The position numbers were made by a program, and so were the translations under genes. DNA of 50,706 bases. It comes from a bacterium (GTDB lineage: Bacteria > Patescibacteriota > Minisyncoccia > Phycocordibacterales > UBA2100). This document shows, piece after piece, positions 24,208 to 31,301 of this stretch; positions within the stretch are counted from its first letter, which is position 1; each line of letters begins with the position of its first letter. The notes beneath the pieces were generated by a model. It searched no databases, had not been told where the DNA came from, and saw only the letters and a list, made by a program, of their open reading frames with translations. Where the stretch lies: contig JAUSJH010000017.1 of NCBI GenBank assembly GCA_030647655.1, positions 1 through 50,706 of the forward strand, given 5' to 3'.

Positions 24208-25131
24208 ATGACATCCGCCGAAACGATTCGAGAGTTTACCCGTAAACACCTCAAGAAGGGTGGCGTGGTATTGGGCCAATGTCTCACCGCGGTTGGTTGG
24301 GTGGGAGGAACTGTTCCGGAGATGCGGGAAGAGGATGGTCTTATTGAGCTCTCGATTTCAGATGTTTCAAATGGCGGTGAAGCCGTCGGGTTGGCGCTTG
24401 CAGGACGTCGGCCTATCTACATCGTCCGGTACCAAGGTTTTCAGTGTTATAACGCGGCACTCATCATAAATTATGCCGCGCGTTCAAAAGCGATGTGGGG
24501 TGTCCCCTGTCCTGTGTTCGTGCGCTCTATAGGAATGGATGGTTCTGGTCCTGTCACCGGAGGACTTCATCATAGTATCTTTACGCGCATGCCCGGCATC
24601 CCCGTGTGTGCACCAATGACGCCGAAAGAGTATCAAAAAGCGTGGGACCACTTTCTCTCTCATGACGACCCGATCTGCGTAAGTGAACACCGGAGAGCAT
24701 TCCCAATCAATTTCGAGATGAGGAACTCTCTGCATCGAAAAGCTGATTTAACCCTTCTTGCCATTTCAGCTACCAGATTAGAAGCTCTGGATGCGCTGAA
24801 AATACTTGAGAAAGAGGGCGTGGTATGCAACCTCATACATCTTTTTTGGCTGAAACCATTTGTTGTAACAAAAGAGATAAAAAAAGCCCTTGCGTCTTCA
24901 CGCTACGGTGGCCTCGTACTCGACGGAGATTTCGAGGACGGAGTCGTTAAAACCATCGCACACGACATTAATAGTGAGACAGGTGCATCAATGCACGTTC
25001 TCGGACTCGAAGAACGCACGGCAGGATACGCGCCACATCTCGATAATCCGGCACCAAGCGCGGAACGCATATGTGAGACTGTTCGAAAGATCGTGCGGAA
25101 ACAGACGTCCCGTAAACGAGCCATGCAATGA
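24208..25131 (+). CDS. TPP-dependent dehydrogenase E1 beta subunit-like (transketolase C-half)
   Basis: A 307-residue partner of the preceding subunit, three nucleotides downstream. The pyrimidine-binding part has IELSISDVSNGGEAVGLALAGRRPIYIVRYQGFQCYNAALIINYAARS, then FVRSIGMDGSGPVTGGLHHSIFTRMPGIPVCAPMTPKEYQKAW. The C-terminal transketolase-like domain has TLLAISATRLEALDALKILEKEGVVCNLIHLFWLKPF and LVLDGDFEDGVVKTIAHDI. Family knowledge: E1 alpha2beta2 builds the TPP site between the subunits. The SDVSNGGEA stretch takes the place of the usual acidic TPP-activating segment (DTPISE), so the activating Glu may be the one in GGEA or elsewhere. Its stop overlaps the next start (ATGA). Confidence 0.82.
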   Translation: MTSAETIREFTRKHLKKGGVVLGQCLTAVGWVGGTVPEMREEDGLIELSISDVSNGGEAVGLALAGRRPIYIVRYQGFQCYNAALIINYAARSKAMWGVPCPVFVRSIGMDGSGPVTGGLHHSIFTRMPGIPVCAPMTPKEYQKAWDHFLSHDDPICVSEHRRAFPINFEMRNSLHRKADLTLLAISATRLEALDALKILEKEGVVCNLIHLFWLKPFVVTKEIKKALASSRYGGLVLDGDFEDGVVKTIAHDINSETGASMHVLGLEERTAGYAPHLDNPAPSAERICETVRKIVRKQTSRKRAMQ

Positions 25132-26009
25132 AAAACACACACCAAAAGATGAAGGTCGGTATAGTTGGGAGCGGAAACATCGGGACCGATCTGTTGTATA
25201 AAGTCCAACGGTCCAAGCTTTTGGAGTGCAGCATTTTTGCCGGCAGGGATCCGAAGTCCAAAGGCATCAAGCGAGCGAAGGCAATGGGCGTCAATACTTC
25301 ATTCGATTCCATCGAGGCCATCGAGCGGAATCCTGAGTTGTGTGAGATCGTTTTTGACGCGACGTCGGCCCGCGCGCATCTTAAGAACGCTCCTATTCTC
25401 AAAAGACTCGGCAAGCATGTAATTGATCTTACTCCGTCGCGCGTGGGGAAAATGTGTGTGCCAGCTCTCGATATCGAGGACAGCCTAACGGCAGAGAATA
25501 TCAGTATGGTGAGCTGTGGTGGGCAAGCTACTGCGCCGATTGCGCGTGCCATCATGGAGGTGCATCCTGAAACCAGTTATATCGAGGTCATCGGAAGTAT
25601 TTCTTCCAAATCTGCAGGTCCAGGCACGCGCGCAAATATTGATGAATACACTCAGACAACCAAAGACGCGATCCTTCTCTATTCTGGCGTCCCAAAGGCA
25701 AAAGCTATCATTATCTTAAACCCCGCAGAGCCAGAGGTGTGGATGTACAATACCGTGTACGCCACCATCGAGGATCCCAACATTCCGAAACTGACGAAAA
25801 AGATTAGGGACGTGGAGAGGGAAATTCAGAGATACGTGCCGGGCTACCGAGTTACCTTGGGACCAGTTTTTGAGAACGGTCGCCTCATTGTTTCCACGCA
25901 AGTCGAGGGAGCGGGAGATTTTTTGCCCAAATACTCGGGCAATCTCGACATCATCACTAGCGCGGCTGTGCGTGTCGCAGAAGAATACGCCCGAAGTAAG
26001 ATGCGATAA
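25128..26009 (+). CDS. Acylating acetaldehyde dehydrogenase, DmpF/MhpF type
   Basis: A 293-residue enzyme interconverting aldehyde plus CoA plus NAD with acyl-CoA. Seen: VGIVGSGNIGTDLLYKV (NAD site), the catalytic Cys130 in SCGGQATAPIARAI, EVIGSISSKSAGPGTRANIDEYTQTT and ILNPAEPEVWMYNTVYA, all standard DmpF landmarks. In meta-cleavage pathways this enzyme forms a channelled complex with the DmpG aldolase encoded directly after it. No catechol-cleavage or hydratase genes are here, so aromatic degradation is unlikely. In this setting it may supply acetaldehyde from acetyl-CoA or turn a hydroxyaldehyde into an acyl-CoA. It starts inside the E1 beta stop codon (ATGA). Confidence 0.93.
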   Translation: MKNTHQKMKVGIVGSGNIGTDLLYKVQRSKLLECSIFAGRDPKSKGIKRAKAMGVNTSFDSIEAIERNPELCEIVFDATSARAHLKNAPILKRLGKHVIDLTPSRVGKMCVPALDIEDSLTAENISMVSCGGQATAPIARAIMEVHPETSYIEVIGSISSKSAGPGTRANIDEYTQTTKDAILLYSGVPKAKAIIILNPAEPEVWMYNTVYATIEDPNIPKLTKKIRDVEREIQRYVPGYRVTLGPVFENGRLIVSTQVEGAGDFLPKYSGNLDIITSAAVRVAEEYARSKMR

Positions 26010-26010
26010 T

Positions 26011-27051
26011 ATGCAAAAGCTGAAATTCTTCGACTCCACATTGCGTGACGGTTCTCACGCCGTCAAGCATCAGATTACGCTCAAGCAAATAAGTGATTAC
26101 TGCCGAATCGTTGACGGCTCGGGAGTGTACGTGGTCATCGTCGGCCACGGCAACGGGCTCGGCGCTTCATCGCTGCAGGTCGGGCTCTCCCTCCATTCCG
26201 ACAAAGAAATGATAACAACCGCTCGAAAAGAGCTGAAAAAAACAAAGCTCGGCGCACTCTTAATTCCGGGTTTCGGTACTATCAAGGACGACCTCGCTCC
26301 TGCGCTTGAAGCGGGTGTCGATGTCGTCTGCGTCGGCATTCATTGCACAGAAGCCGACATCACGCAACAGCATATTGAATATATCGTGAGTCAGGGCAAA
26401 GAAGCGTACGGGGTGTTGATGATGTACCACATGGCTTCCAAAGAACGGCTATTGGAAGAAGCCAAAAAAATGCAGAGTTACGGAGCGAAAGGCGTCATCA
26501 TCATGGATTCGGCCGGCTCATCAACCCCGAAGATGGTCACTGATGTCATCGGCCACTTATCGGACAACCTGGAGATAGAGATCGGTTTCCACGCCCACAA
26601 CAACTTGAGTATGGCCGTGGCAAGCTCGCTTCTCGCTATAGAATCCGGCGCCACTATCATAGACGGCACGACGCGGGGCTTTGGCGCGGGAGCCGGTAAT
26701 TGCCAGCTGGAGGCACTCCTTGCCTTGATGCAAAAAATGAGTATCGAAACAGACGTAGACCTGTACAAAATGCTGGACGCGAGTGAAGATGTGGTCAGAA
26801 AAATGATGCTCAAGCCGCAGGAGGTGGATCCCGTCAGTATTGTGAGCGGTTTAGCCGGCGTATTTTCGGGTTTTTCCCCGCACGTAAGAAAGGCGGCTGA
26901 TAAAAATGGTATTGATGCGCGCGACATTTTTATGGAGCTCGGGCGGCGCAAGGTGGTGGCGGGACAGGAAGATATCATTTTGGCTGTGGCACAAGAGTTG
27001 GCTAAGAAAAAAATACGAACCCAAAAAACATCTGCGAAGAGAAGCCGGTAA
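26011..27051 (+). CDS. 4-hydroxy-2-oxoacid (pyruvate) aldolase, DmpG/BphI type
   Basis: A 346-residue class II aldolase: pyruvate plus aldehyde to 4-hydroxy-2-oxoacid. Key residues: Arg12-Asp13 and His16 in STLRDGSHAV, the metal ligands His194 and His196 in GFHAHNN, GTTRGFGAGAGNCQLEAL, and the C-terminal communication domain with LGRRKVVAGQEDIIL. In the conserved GVYSSF motif the Tyr that in BphI governs aldehyde binding and stereospecificity is Phe285 (GVFSGF), so the acceptor or stereochemistry may differ. The start is one nucleotide after the DmpF stop; the open frame further upstream is a shadow. It should form a complex with DmpF. In context it probably acts in the forward, condensing direction. 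Confidence 0.92.
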   Translation: MQKLKFFDSTLRDGSHAVKHQITLKQISDYCRIVDGSGVYVVIVGHGNGLGASSLQVGLSLHSDKEMITTARKELKKTKLGALLIPGFGTIKDDLAPALEAGVDVVCVGIHCTEADITQQHIEYIVSQGKEAYGVLMMYHMASKERLLEEAKKMQSYGAKGVIIMDSAGSSTPKMVTDVIGHLSDNLEIEIGFHAHNNLSMAVASSLLAIESGATIIDGTTRGFGAGAGNCQLEALLALMQKMSIETDVDLYKMLDASEDVVRKMMLKPQEVDPVSIVSGLAGVFSGFSPHVRKAADKNGIDARDIFMELGRRKVVAGQEDIILAVAQELAKKKIRTQKTSAKRSR

Positions 27052-27068
27052 CTAATGCCACACATCTT

Positions 27069-28097
27069 ATGAATTCCGTGATAGAAAACGACTCTCAAGA
27101 CATTCTTCGGCGAGTGGATGTGCGAAAGTTGCGCGGCAAGAAGATTCTTATCACGGGCGCAAGCGGATTTTTGGGTCAGTGTCTTGCGGCAACACTTGCA
27201 CACGCAAACCGCGAGAAAGAGCTCGGTGCCAAGATTGATTGCGTGGGATTTCGCAAAGCTCCGCCGCTCCTCGCCTCACTCGTACGGAGGGATAAAAAGA
27301 TATCGTACCGTCGCGTGGACTTATCCAAGCCATTCCAACTGCGCGGATACGACTACATCTTTCATGCGGCAGGATATGGGCAACCAGCAAAATTCATCGC
27401 TGACCCCCTTTCTCTTGTAAAAATAAATGTGGACGCGACTGCAAACCTCCTTGCAGGTTCGCCGAAAGCGACGTTCGTCTTTTTTAGTTCTGGAGCCGTG
27501 TATGGCGACGTCCCCGTCAAATTGTTGCCCGTACGCGAGGATTACAACGGCAATTGCGACCTGCGCTCACCACGCTCGGTCTACGCGGAAGCAAAGCGCT
27601 TGGGAGAAACACTTTGCGCCGCATACAAGGAAAAAATGGGAGTGGACACAAAAATCGTCCGTATCTTCCACGTATATGGACCGGGGCTTTCATCTTCGGA
27701 CAAACGCGTGATGAGTGAATTCATACGCAAAGCATTGGTAGAAAAGAAGATACAACTTCTCGATGCGGGAAAAGCGGTCAAGACGTACGGTTACATCGCG
27801 GATGTCGTGAGTATGATTCTCTACGTCGCGCTCCACGGCAAAGAGACGGTGTACAACGTCGGGGGCCGTGACAGCATCTCCATCCGCGAGCTGGCGGAAA
27901 AAATCGGGAAGTATTGCAAAGTGCCCGTCGCGGTACCAAAGGTCTCTTCGCGCCTTCGTCACATCGGAAAAGATCCGGCCGTCATAAAACTCGATTTGCG
28001 GAGAATAACGCGCGAGATGAAGAAATTCTCCTTTACCCCTTTCTCAAAAGGCCTCGCACGGACTATAGAATGGACCAACGCGAGGCTTACAGAATAG
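27069..28097 (+). CDS. NAD-dependent sugar epimerase/dehydratase
   Basis: A 342-residue extended SDR: KKILITGASGFLGQCLAATLAHA near residue 25, YDYIFHAAGYGQPAKFIADPLSLVKINVDATANLL, VFFSSGAVYGDVPVK, then YAEAKRLGE with Tyr-x3-Lys, and RIFHVYGPGL. The C-terminal half has DAGKAVKTYGYIADVVSMI and YNVGGRDSISIRELAEKIG. It resembles UDP-glucuronate decarboxylase and dTDP-glucose dehydratase relatives. An N-terminal extension of about 24 residues precedes the fold. It follows the aldolase by 17 nt on the same strand and most likely supplies the keto-sugar on which the TPP enzyme could act (inference). Confidence 0.83.
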   Translation: MNSVIENDSQDILRRVDVRKLRGKKILITGASGFLGQCLAATLAHANREKELGAKIDCVGFRKAPPLLASLVRRDKKISYRRVDLSKPFQLRGYDYIFHAAGYGQPAKFIADPLSLVKINVDATANLLAGSPKATFVFFSSGAVYGDVPVKLLPVREDYNGNCDLRSPRSVYAEAKRLGETLCAAYKEKMGVDTKIVRIFHVYGPGLSSSDKRVMSEFIRKALVEKKIQLLDAGKAVKTYGYIADVVSMILYVALHGKETVYNVGGRDSISIRELAEKIGKYCKVPVAVPKVSSRLRHIGKDPAVIKLDLRRITREMKKFSFTPFSKGLARTIEWTNARLTE

Positions 28098-28135
28098 GTT
28101 CCTGTGCATAGCGGATACTCTTCCCAAAAAGGGTG

Positions 28136-28141
28136 TAGTAT
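28136..28141 (+). promoter_or_regulatory. -10 element of the NHL surface protein gene
   Basis: TAGTAT ends 6 nt before the GTG start at 28148. TG lies directly before it, but there is no good -35. Confidence 0.45.
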
Positions 28142-28147
28142 TGAGGT

Positions 28148-30217
28148 GTGAGAGCATACTCCTTCTCTGCCGGCTTCTTTGTCGCCGTGCTTCTGGCGGG
28201 CTCTTTGGTGTACGCACAGACGACCGCCACCTCGACCACCGATGCCCAAACGGTCATTAAACTTCTTCAGGAACAGGTAAAGGCGCTCCTCACACAGGTC
28301 AAAGAACTTCAAGCCAAGCTTGAATCTACCAATCAACAAATAGCGGCAATACAAACGGAACTCAAGATCAATCGGTTCCTCGAGCGCGGCGTTACCGGCG
28401 ATGACGTAAAAGAGCTCCAAACATTTCTCTCGCAATTTCCCGATATATACCCGGAGGGGCTTGTAACGGGTTACTTCGGCTCGCTTACGGAATCGGCTGT
28501 TAAAAAGTGGCAGGAAAAACAAGGTATCGAGTCCGTCGGGATTGTCGGCCCCAAAACTATCGCGAGAATTAACGAGATTTTTGAGCAAGGCGCCGGCCAA
28601 TCGGGCATTATTCCTCCAGGTCTCCTCACCGCTCCGGGCATCGACGAGAAGAGGGCTACAACGACAAGCGACGCGACGATACCAGCCGCGACCTCCGCTT
28701 CCACATCGGCTATTTCCACCGCTGGAGCGTCCACCACGCTCTCCACTACCTCAGCCTCGTCTACAGCCACAACAACTGCACTTATGTGCACCCGCGATTA
28801 CTTGACCTGCAGTTCAAAGAAAGACTGCGAATCGGCAAAGTTCTTTTGGTACACCGTATCTTGTCACTCTACCCCGCCTCCACCCGTGTCCTGTGCTGCC
28901 TCATATAATTACTGTTCAGTTGGAGCAGAATGCGCGGCAAACGGATGGTATTCGTGTCGAGGTAGTTGTTATAGTTCTGCCGAGGCATGTCTTGGGCAAG
29001 CATATATACCGCCTGCCGTATCGTCTACAGTTTCAACACCGCCACCTTCTTCAGGATCTGGAGCGTCTGCAGTAACAACTACAACAGGGACAACAGCCAC
29101 CGCATCCACCACATCGACAACTACGACTACTTCTACAACTACAACCAGTACGACACCTGACACGACAGCCCCTTCAGTCCCCACCAATCTTTCCGCTGTC
29201 GCTGTTTCATCAAGCCAGATAGATCTTTCGTGGACTGCCTCAACAGACAATGTCGGGGTGTCCGGATATAAGATGTATCGGTTCGGCACGCACGTCGGGA
29301 CGCAATATGCATCCGCTGCGTCTAGTACGATTTCTTTTTCATTTACCGGCCTTCAATACTCAACTGCTTCCACGTATACTGTCGCTGCTTATGACGCAGC
29401 AGGAAATACCAGTGCTCAATCAGCAAGCGCGACAGCTACAACCCAAACACCTCCTCCTCAAATATCGTTTCTTTTGAAATGGGGCTCTTCCGGTACCGGT
29501 GATGGGCAGTTTAGTTTTCCTAGGAACATCGCTGTAGATAGCGCAGGCAATGTTTATGTTTCGGAGGCAAATAATCACCGCGTTCAGAAATTCACCAGTG
29601 ATGGAACCTTTGTTACCAAGTGGGGTTCTTCAGGCACAGGTGATGGGCAGTTCAGAATGCCACGCGACATTGTCGTAGATACCGCAGGCAATGTTTATGT
29701 GACGGACGCATATAATCGTCGCGTCCAAAAATTCACCAGTAACGGCACTTTTATCACCAAGTGGGAATCTTACGGCGAGGGCGATGGGCAGTTTTATAGC
29801 CCCCTGGGCATCGCCGTAGATACAGCAAATAATGTCTATGTGGTAGATGGTGTTAGTATGCGTGTCCAAAAGTTCACTAGTGACGGTACTTTTGTAACTA
29901 AGTGGGGTTCTTCAGGCACAGGTGATGGGCAGTTCAATAACCCTTATGGCATCGCCGTAAACAGTGGAGGCAATATTTATGTGGCGGATATTAGTAATAA
30001 CCGCATCCAGAAATTCGCTCCGGCGCAAATGGCGCTTTTAAATTCACAACAACAGTTTGCTAATAAATCTGTTAACAATCAAAAGACATTTAGTATTTCA
30101 TCTCTGCCAACTTCCTCCCTTGACCTGCGCGCTAGCAATCTGGCGGCTACTTCTCAAGCGCTCTCATCTTTGAGCGCTATACTAGGAAGAATTCTCGAGC
30201 TTCTGGGAGCTCTTTAA
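28148..30217 (+). CDS. Secreted protein: coiled coil, PG-binding, FnIII and NHL repeats
   Basis: A 689-residue exported protein starting with GTG. Residues 1-23 are a signal peptide or anchor (FFVAVLLAGSLVYAQ). Residues 33-73 form a coiled coil. Residues 77-142 are a peptidoglycan-binding_1 domain (FLERGVTGDDVKELQTFL, GYFGSLTESAVKKWQEKQGI, VGPKTIARIN). A Thr/Ser/Ala-rich linker and a Cys-rich block (CTRDYLTCSSKKDC to CRGSCYSSAEAC) follow, then another Thr-rich linker, a fibronectin type III domain (TAPSVPTNLSAVAVSSSQIDLSW) and four NHL/beta-propeller repeats (KWGSSGTGDGQF...GIAVD..GNVYVAD...RVQKF). Four repeats cannot close a propeller alone. Likely attached to the cell wall and exposed; the binding partner is unknown. 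It ends tail-to-tail with an aldo/keto reductase gene (4-bp overlap). Confidence 0.85.
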   Translation: MRAYSFSAGFFVAVLLAGSLVYAQTTATSTTDAQTVIKLLQEQVKALLTQVKELQAKLESTNQQIAAIQTELKINRFLERGVTGDDVKELQTFLSQFPDIYPEGLVTGYFGSLTESAVKKWQEKQGIESVGIVGPKTIARINEIFEQGAGQSGIIPPGLLTAPGIDEKRATTTSDATIPAATSASTSAISTAGASTTLSTTSASSTATTTALMCTRDYLTCSSKKDCESAKFFWYTVSCHSTPPPPVSCAASYNYCSVGAECAANGWYSCRGSCYSSAEACLGQAYIPPAVSSTVSTPPPSSGSGASAVTTTTGTTATASTTSTTTTTSTTTTSTTPDTTAPSVPTNLSAVAVSSSQIDLSWTASTDNVGVSGYKMYRFGTHVGTQYASAASSTISFSFTGLQYSTASTYTVAAYDAAGNTSAQSASATATTQTPPPQISFLLKWGSSGTGDGQFSFPRNIAVDSAGNVYVSEANNHRVQKFTSDGTFVTKWGSSGTGDGQFRMPRDIVVDTAGNVYVTDAYNRRVQKFTSNGTFITKWESYGEGDGQFYSPLGIAVDTANNVYVVDGVSMRVQKFTSDGTFVTKWGSSGTGDGQFNNPYGIAVNSGGNIYVADISNNRIQKFAPAQMALLNSQQQFANKSVNNQKTFSISSLPTSSLDLRASNLAATSQALSSLSAILGRILELLGAL
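29618..29936 (+). repeat. 37-bp perfect direct repeat within NHL repeats
   Basis: The 37 bases at 29618-29654 recur identically at 29900-29936, both encoding KWGSSGTGDGQF. They are 282 bp apart and in frame, so recombination between them would remove exactly two NHL units. Confidence 0.8.
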
Positions 30218-31209
30218 CGATTCGGGTGGGGTACTTTTTTCCCATCTTTGGTGTCGGCGACCATGTCCGCCGGCCAATTCTTCGGGTCTACTTGCAGTGG
30301 GTCGTCTATTGCGAGCGCGTGAAGTTCATCTAGGATATCCTGCGAGAGAGATCCCTGTTCGGCCGCGGCAAGGGCTACTTGCATGTGCTTGAGTTTGTTG
30401 GTGCCCACAAGAACGCTCCCTACTTCTGGGCTTGAGAGCGCGAAGCGCAGAGCGAGCGTCGGCAAATCCATGCCAAGCCGCTTGGCGATTTCCTTCGCGG
30501 CATCGGAATTCTTTTTGAGTGGCGCGAGCACAGGAGAGAGATATTGCGCCGCAGGAGTGAGAGCACCTTTCAGTAGAGCCGAGCGGTTGATGATGCCGAT
30601 ATTATGTTTTGCCGCTTCGACAAACACATTTCTTTCCATCCGCTGGTCGAGGATACTGTGCGCAAGCTGGAGCACATCGAAAAATCCAGACTCTATCGCA
30701 GCGAGCGGCGCCTCCTCTCCGCGGGTGGAGATGCCGACATATCGCACAAGCCCCACGTCTTTCAATTTCTGCATCGCACCGATAATGCTTCCGTCTTTGA
30801 TGCGCTCCGCAGTGCCGCCGTGCACTTGCACTAATTCCAAATGGTCGAGCCCGAGCTTTTGCAAACTGTCCTCAACGTTCTTTTTCATTTCCTTCGTCAA
30901 GTCCGCATCGCTGATGGCCTCACCCTTGTCGAGCACATGCCCGCATTTTGTTGTGACGATGACATTGGGAAGTTTCGCGACGCCCGATTTTCCTATGCGC
31001 TCTTCCGCGACGCCATAGAACGAGCCTGTGTCAATGAACGTAACACCAAGCTCGACAACTTGATGTAAAAATGTGATGACCTCGTCTTCCGGTGGCAGCT
31101 CGCGCGGCCCGATGCCGTAGATGTAGCCTATCGTCGTCGTCCCCAGCCCGACTTCGGAAACCTTGAGCCCAGTGCGGCCAAGCGTGCGCTCTTTAGGGAA
31201 GTGCGTCAT
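30214..31209 (-). CDS. Aldo/keto reductase
   Basis: A 331-residue AKR of the larger, bacterial pyridoxal/L-galactose dehydrogenase-like group. It begins MTHFPKERTLGRTGLKVSEVGLGTT. Catalytic residues: Asp60 (FIDTGSFYG), Tyr65, Lys88 (VTTKCG) and His130 (VQVHGG). GSVLVGTNKLKHM at the C-terminus is the NADP-binding loop. An upstream TTG at 31221 adds four residues but overlaps the -10 box, so ATG 31209 is chosen. It is divergent from the PEP carboxylase gene. A related N-terminal fragment lies at 32796-32912. The substrate is unknown. Confidence 0.9.
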   Translation of the reverse strand: MTHFPKERTLGRTGLKVSEVGLGTTTIGYIYGIGPRELPPEDEVITFLHQVVELGVTFIDTGSFYGVAEERIGKSGVAKLPNVIVTTKCGHVLDKGEAISDADLTKEMKKNVEDSLQKLGLDHLELVQVHGGTAERIKDGSIIGAMQKLKDVGLVRYVGISTRGEEAPLAAIESGFFDVLQLAHSILDQRMERNVFVEAAKHNIGIINRSALLKGALTPAAQYLSPVLAPLKKNSDAAKEIAKRLGMDLPTLALRFALSSPEVGSVLVGTNKLKHMQVALAAAEQGSLSQDILDELHALAIDDPLQVDPKNWPADMVADTKDGKKVPHPNR

Positions 31210-31220
31210 ATCGTCAGCCA

Positions 31221-31249
31221 ATCATACGCTCGGCGAGAGCGGGAAACAA
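31221..31249 (-). promoter_or_regulatory. Promoter of the aldo/keto reductase at 30214
   Basis: TTGTTT (31249-31244), 17 nt, TATGAT (31226-31221), then 11 nt to ATG 31209. The leader would be about 4-5 nt. Confidence 0.55.
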
Positions 31250-31265
31250 CTGAATGTTTCGGTTG

Positions 31266-31294
31266 TTGCGCCGCACCGCACGCCACGCTACAGT
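31266..31294 (+). promoter_or_regulatory. Promoter of the PEP carboxylase gene, leaderless type
   Basis: TTGCGC (31266-31271), 17 nt, TACAGT (31289-31294), then 7 nt to ATG 31302. It excludes the upstream in-frame start at 31254. Confidence 0.55.
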
Positions 31295-31301
31295 TCCACA
31301 A

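Noticed and set aside
25870-26010. Upstream extension of the aldolase frame
   Set aside because: It overlaps the DmpF gene in another frame. The aldolase fold begins at KLKFFDSTLRDG right after ATG 26011.
25128-27051. Catechol meta-cleavage (dmp/mhp) degradation operon
   Set aside because: DmpF and DmpG are there, but no dioxygenase, hydrolase, hydratase or decarboxylase gene is nearby. The flanks are sugar genes.
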